A DNA stretch of 64,000 nucleotides from Mycolicibacterium septicum DSM 44393 (GTDB lineage Bacteria > Actinomycetota > Actinomycetes > Mycobacteriales > Mycobacteriaceae): positions 4,136,339 through 4,200,338 of the forward strand of contig NZ_HG322951.1 in the NCBI RefSeq assembly GCF_000455325.1, written 5' to 3'. The position numbers and the translations under genes are program-made. The notes beneath the pieces were generated by a model that saw only the letters and a list, made by a program, of their open reading frames with translations, ran no database searches and was not told the DNA's origin. The first letter of the stretch is position 1. Every line of letters starts with the position of its first letter. Positions 62,629-64,000 of this stretch are shown here, one piece after another.

Positions 62629-63570
62629 CTACTGCGGGACGGTCACCGACGTCGCGCCCTGCCCGGTGCCGTACTTGCCGGGCTTCCCTCCGCTCACGAG
62701 ATCGCCCAGAGCCAGGACGGCGGTGATCTGACCGGCGCTGGAATCGGCGTCGTCCACTGTGCTCACCGTGGCGGTCAAACCGGCATCTGACCTGGTCACA
62801 GCCACCGGACCGGTTCCAGAAGCCGACCCAGAGCGTCCCGCGAGCACAGTACCGGTGCCGTGCGGCGCCAACCCGGCGGCGAACCGGGCCACGGTGGAGC
62901 CCCTGTTGCCGCCGTCCTGGCCGAGGCCGCCTCCGGTCACGATCAGCGCCGTGTTGGCGGCGCCGATGTGCGGATCGCCATAGGTCAGGAACCCGGTGTC
63001 GCGCAGCGCGGCGAGCACGGTCTGGCGCTGGGTGTCGTCGACGGGCGCGGCGGCCGGGTTCTTGTCGATCAGCAGAGTGATGCCCAGGAGGTCGCCCGCC
63101 TGCGATCCCTGGTCCACCGCCGCGGTGCTCAGTTGCCTACCGGCCGGCACGATCGGCGAGTTGACCACCGAGAGCAGTTTGTCGGCCGAGTTGGCCTCGA
63201 CGAATTCCTGGGTGAGCGAGACCTTGCCGGTCACGGTGCCACCCGCATCGCGGACGAACCGCGACACGGCGTCGACGTCACCATCGACGGCATCCGGTGT
63301 GCGGAACACCACCACCGACTTGTCCTTCAATGCGTCGTGCACCATCCGCGGTGCCATCTGCGCATCGAATTCGCCTGCCGCCTTGAGTTTTTCGTTCAGC
63401 GCGTTCTTGCCGTCGGTGAGGGTGTCGATCTGGTGCTGAAGTTCCTTCTTGTCGTCACGAAGCCCCGACAGCACGGTGTTCGACAGCAGCCCCGAACCGA
63501 GGGCCACCCCGATGGCCAATGCCAGGAACACCGACGCCAGGGAAATCGCGTGCGCACGTAGCGTGATCAC
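62629..63570 (-). CDS. mctB: MctB/SteB-type envelope protein
   Basis: 313 residues: one N-terminal helix (about 8-28), a coiled coil (about 35-70) and an extracytoplasmic domain with LTQEFVEANSADKL and VVNSPIVPAG. It matches Rv1698/MctB, reported as a copper-efflux outer-membrane protein, and the SteB cell-separation protein of Corynebacterium; the two descriptions apply to one family. Next to steA as in those species. Confidence 0.92.
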   Translation of the reverse strand: MITLRAHAISLASVFLALAIGVALGSGLLSNTVLSGLRDDKKELQHQIDTLTDGKNALNEKLKAAGEFDAQMAPRMVHDALKDKSVVVFRTPDAVDGDVDAVSRFVRDAGGTVTGKVSLTQEFVEANSADKLLSVVNSPIVPAGRQLSTAAVDQGSQAGDLLGITLLIDKNPAAAPVDDTQRQTVLAALRDTGFLTYGDPHIGAANTALIVTGGGLGQDGGNRGSTVARFAAGLAPHGTGTVLAGRSGSASGTGPVAVTRSDAGLTATVSTVDDADSSAGQITAVLALGDLVSGGKPGKYGTGQGATSVTVPQ

Positions 63571-63585
63571 AGCTCACCGACCCGT

Positions 63586-64000
63586 TCAGCTGACGAGACC
63601 CTGTACCCAGAGCGTGAAACGGTTCCAGTAGTCGACGACCCAGTCGAGCACGGCACCGTCGGCCCGGGACACCCACAGCGCGACAACCACCGCCACGAGC
63701 ATCGCCAGCACCAGCAGCGCGATCGCCCCGCCGGACACCCGGCTGCGGTACAGCGTCGCCACCGCTTTGGCGTCGACGAGCTTCTCCCCGACCTTCAGCC
63801 GGGTCAGGAACGTGGAGGGGTTGCTGCGCTGGCGCGTCCGGTCGAAGAACTCCTCGATCGAGGCCGTGTGACCGGCCGTGACGATCAGCGACGCGCCGTG
63901 GTGGTCGCACAGCAGCAGGGCCAGGTCGGCTGCCGATCCGGCGGCCGGGAAGGTCATCGCGCCGACTCCGAGGTCCTGGATGCGCTCCAGACCGGCGGCG
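63586..64000 (-). CDS. steA: SteA-like protein, partial (runs off the window)
   Basis: The last ~138 residues only; the 5' end lies beyond base 64000. The end of a cytoplasmic domain (LALLLCDHHGASLIVTAGH) is followed by a C-terminal membrane helix (about 40 residues from the end) and a short outer tail ending WVQGLVS. Gene order with mctB/steB identifies it as the Rv1697/SteA cell-separation protein. Confidence 0.88.
   Translation of the reverse strand, partial: AAGLERIQDLGVGAMTFPAAGSAADLALLLCDHHGASLIVTAGHTASIEEFFDRTRQRSNPSTFLTRLKVGEKLVDAKAVATLYRSRVSGGAIALLVLAMLVAVVVALWVSRADGAVLDWVVDYWNRFTLWVQGLVS

Overview
The window reads as chromosomal DNA of a mycobacterium, most likely a fast-growing Mycolicibacterium-type species. 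The evidence is high GC, a complete yrbE/mce operon with Mce-associated proteins, an mmpS-mmpL pair, a pknG-glnX-glnH cluster, a DUF222/HNH (13E12-type) gene, a type 2 isocitrate lyase, and a block at the right end in the same gene order as M. tuberculosis Rv1697-Rv1713. Species was not determined.

Layout. 1-8.9 kb: an MFS permease tail, two small genes, isocitrate lyase 2, then a minus-strand operon (SDR, sulfotransferase with a frameshift, DUF7064/7065-type protein, second SDR) facing a LysR regulator. 8.9-10.3 kb: a DUF222/HNH nuclease gene whose start codon lies inside a LexA-box-like palindrome. 10.4-22.5 kb: acyltransferase, CAP protein, and the mce operon (yrbEA with a one-base frameshift, yrbEB, mceABCDEF, two mam genes), all minus strand. 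22.8-33.2 kb: small genes, two paralogous secreted metallopeptidase-like proteins, an MpaB-type oxygenase facing a TetR regulator across a perfect 20-bp palindrome, a DUF732 protein, the PknG/GlnH/GlnX amino-acid sensing operon and a flavin amine oxidase. 33.4-37.3 kb: a lower-GC four-gene operon unlike its surroundings, encoding a predicted PD-(D/E)XK nuclease, two proteins of unknown family and a membrane protein with nine 11-residue repeats. This is the best candidate for an undescribed (possibly anti-phage) system. 37.9-43.4 kb: mmpS-mmpL, two small genes, and a membrane/FlgT_C-like gene pair. 43.5-48.8 kb: an aspartate decarboxylation module, AspT and AspD plus a second convergent AspT-type antiporter preceded by a short leader ORF. 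49-50.5 kb: an NTF2-like protein and two secreted proteins. 50.8 kb: tRNA-Pro(GGG) with its own terminator. 50.9-52.9 kb: two TauE/SafE permeases.

52.9-64 kb is conserved housekeeping: der, cmk, a pseudouridine synthase, scpB, scpA and parA in one tightly overlapping operon; a COMT-like methyltransferase; xerD, ADP-ribose pyrophosphatase and pyrG in a second; then mctB/steB and the start of steA.

Two genes (the sulfotransferase and yrbEA) each need a single-base correction to restore a full-length protein. These may be real lesions or sequence errors. All family calls come from reading motifs and gene order; no database search was run.
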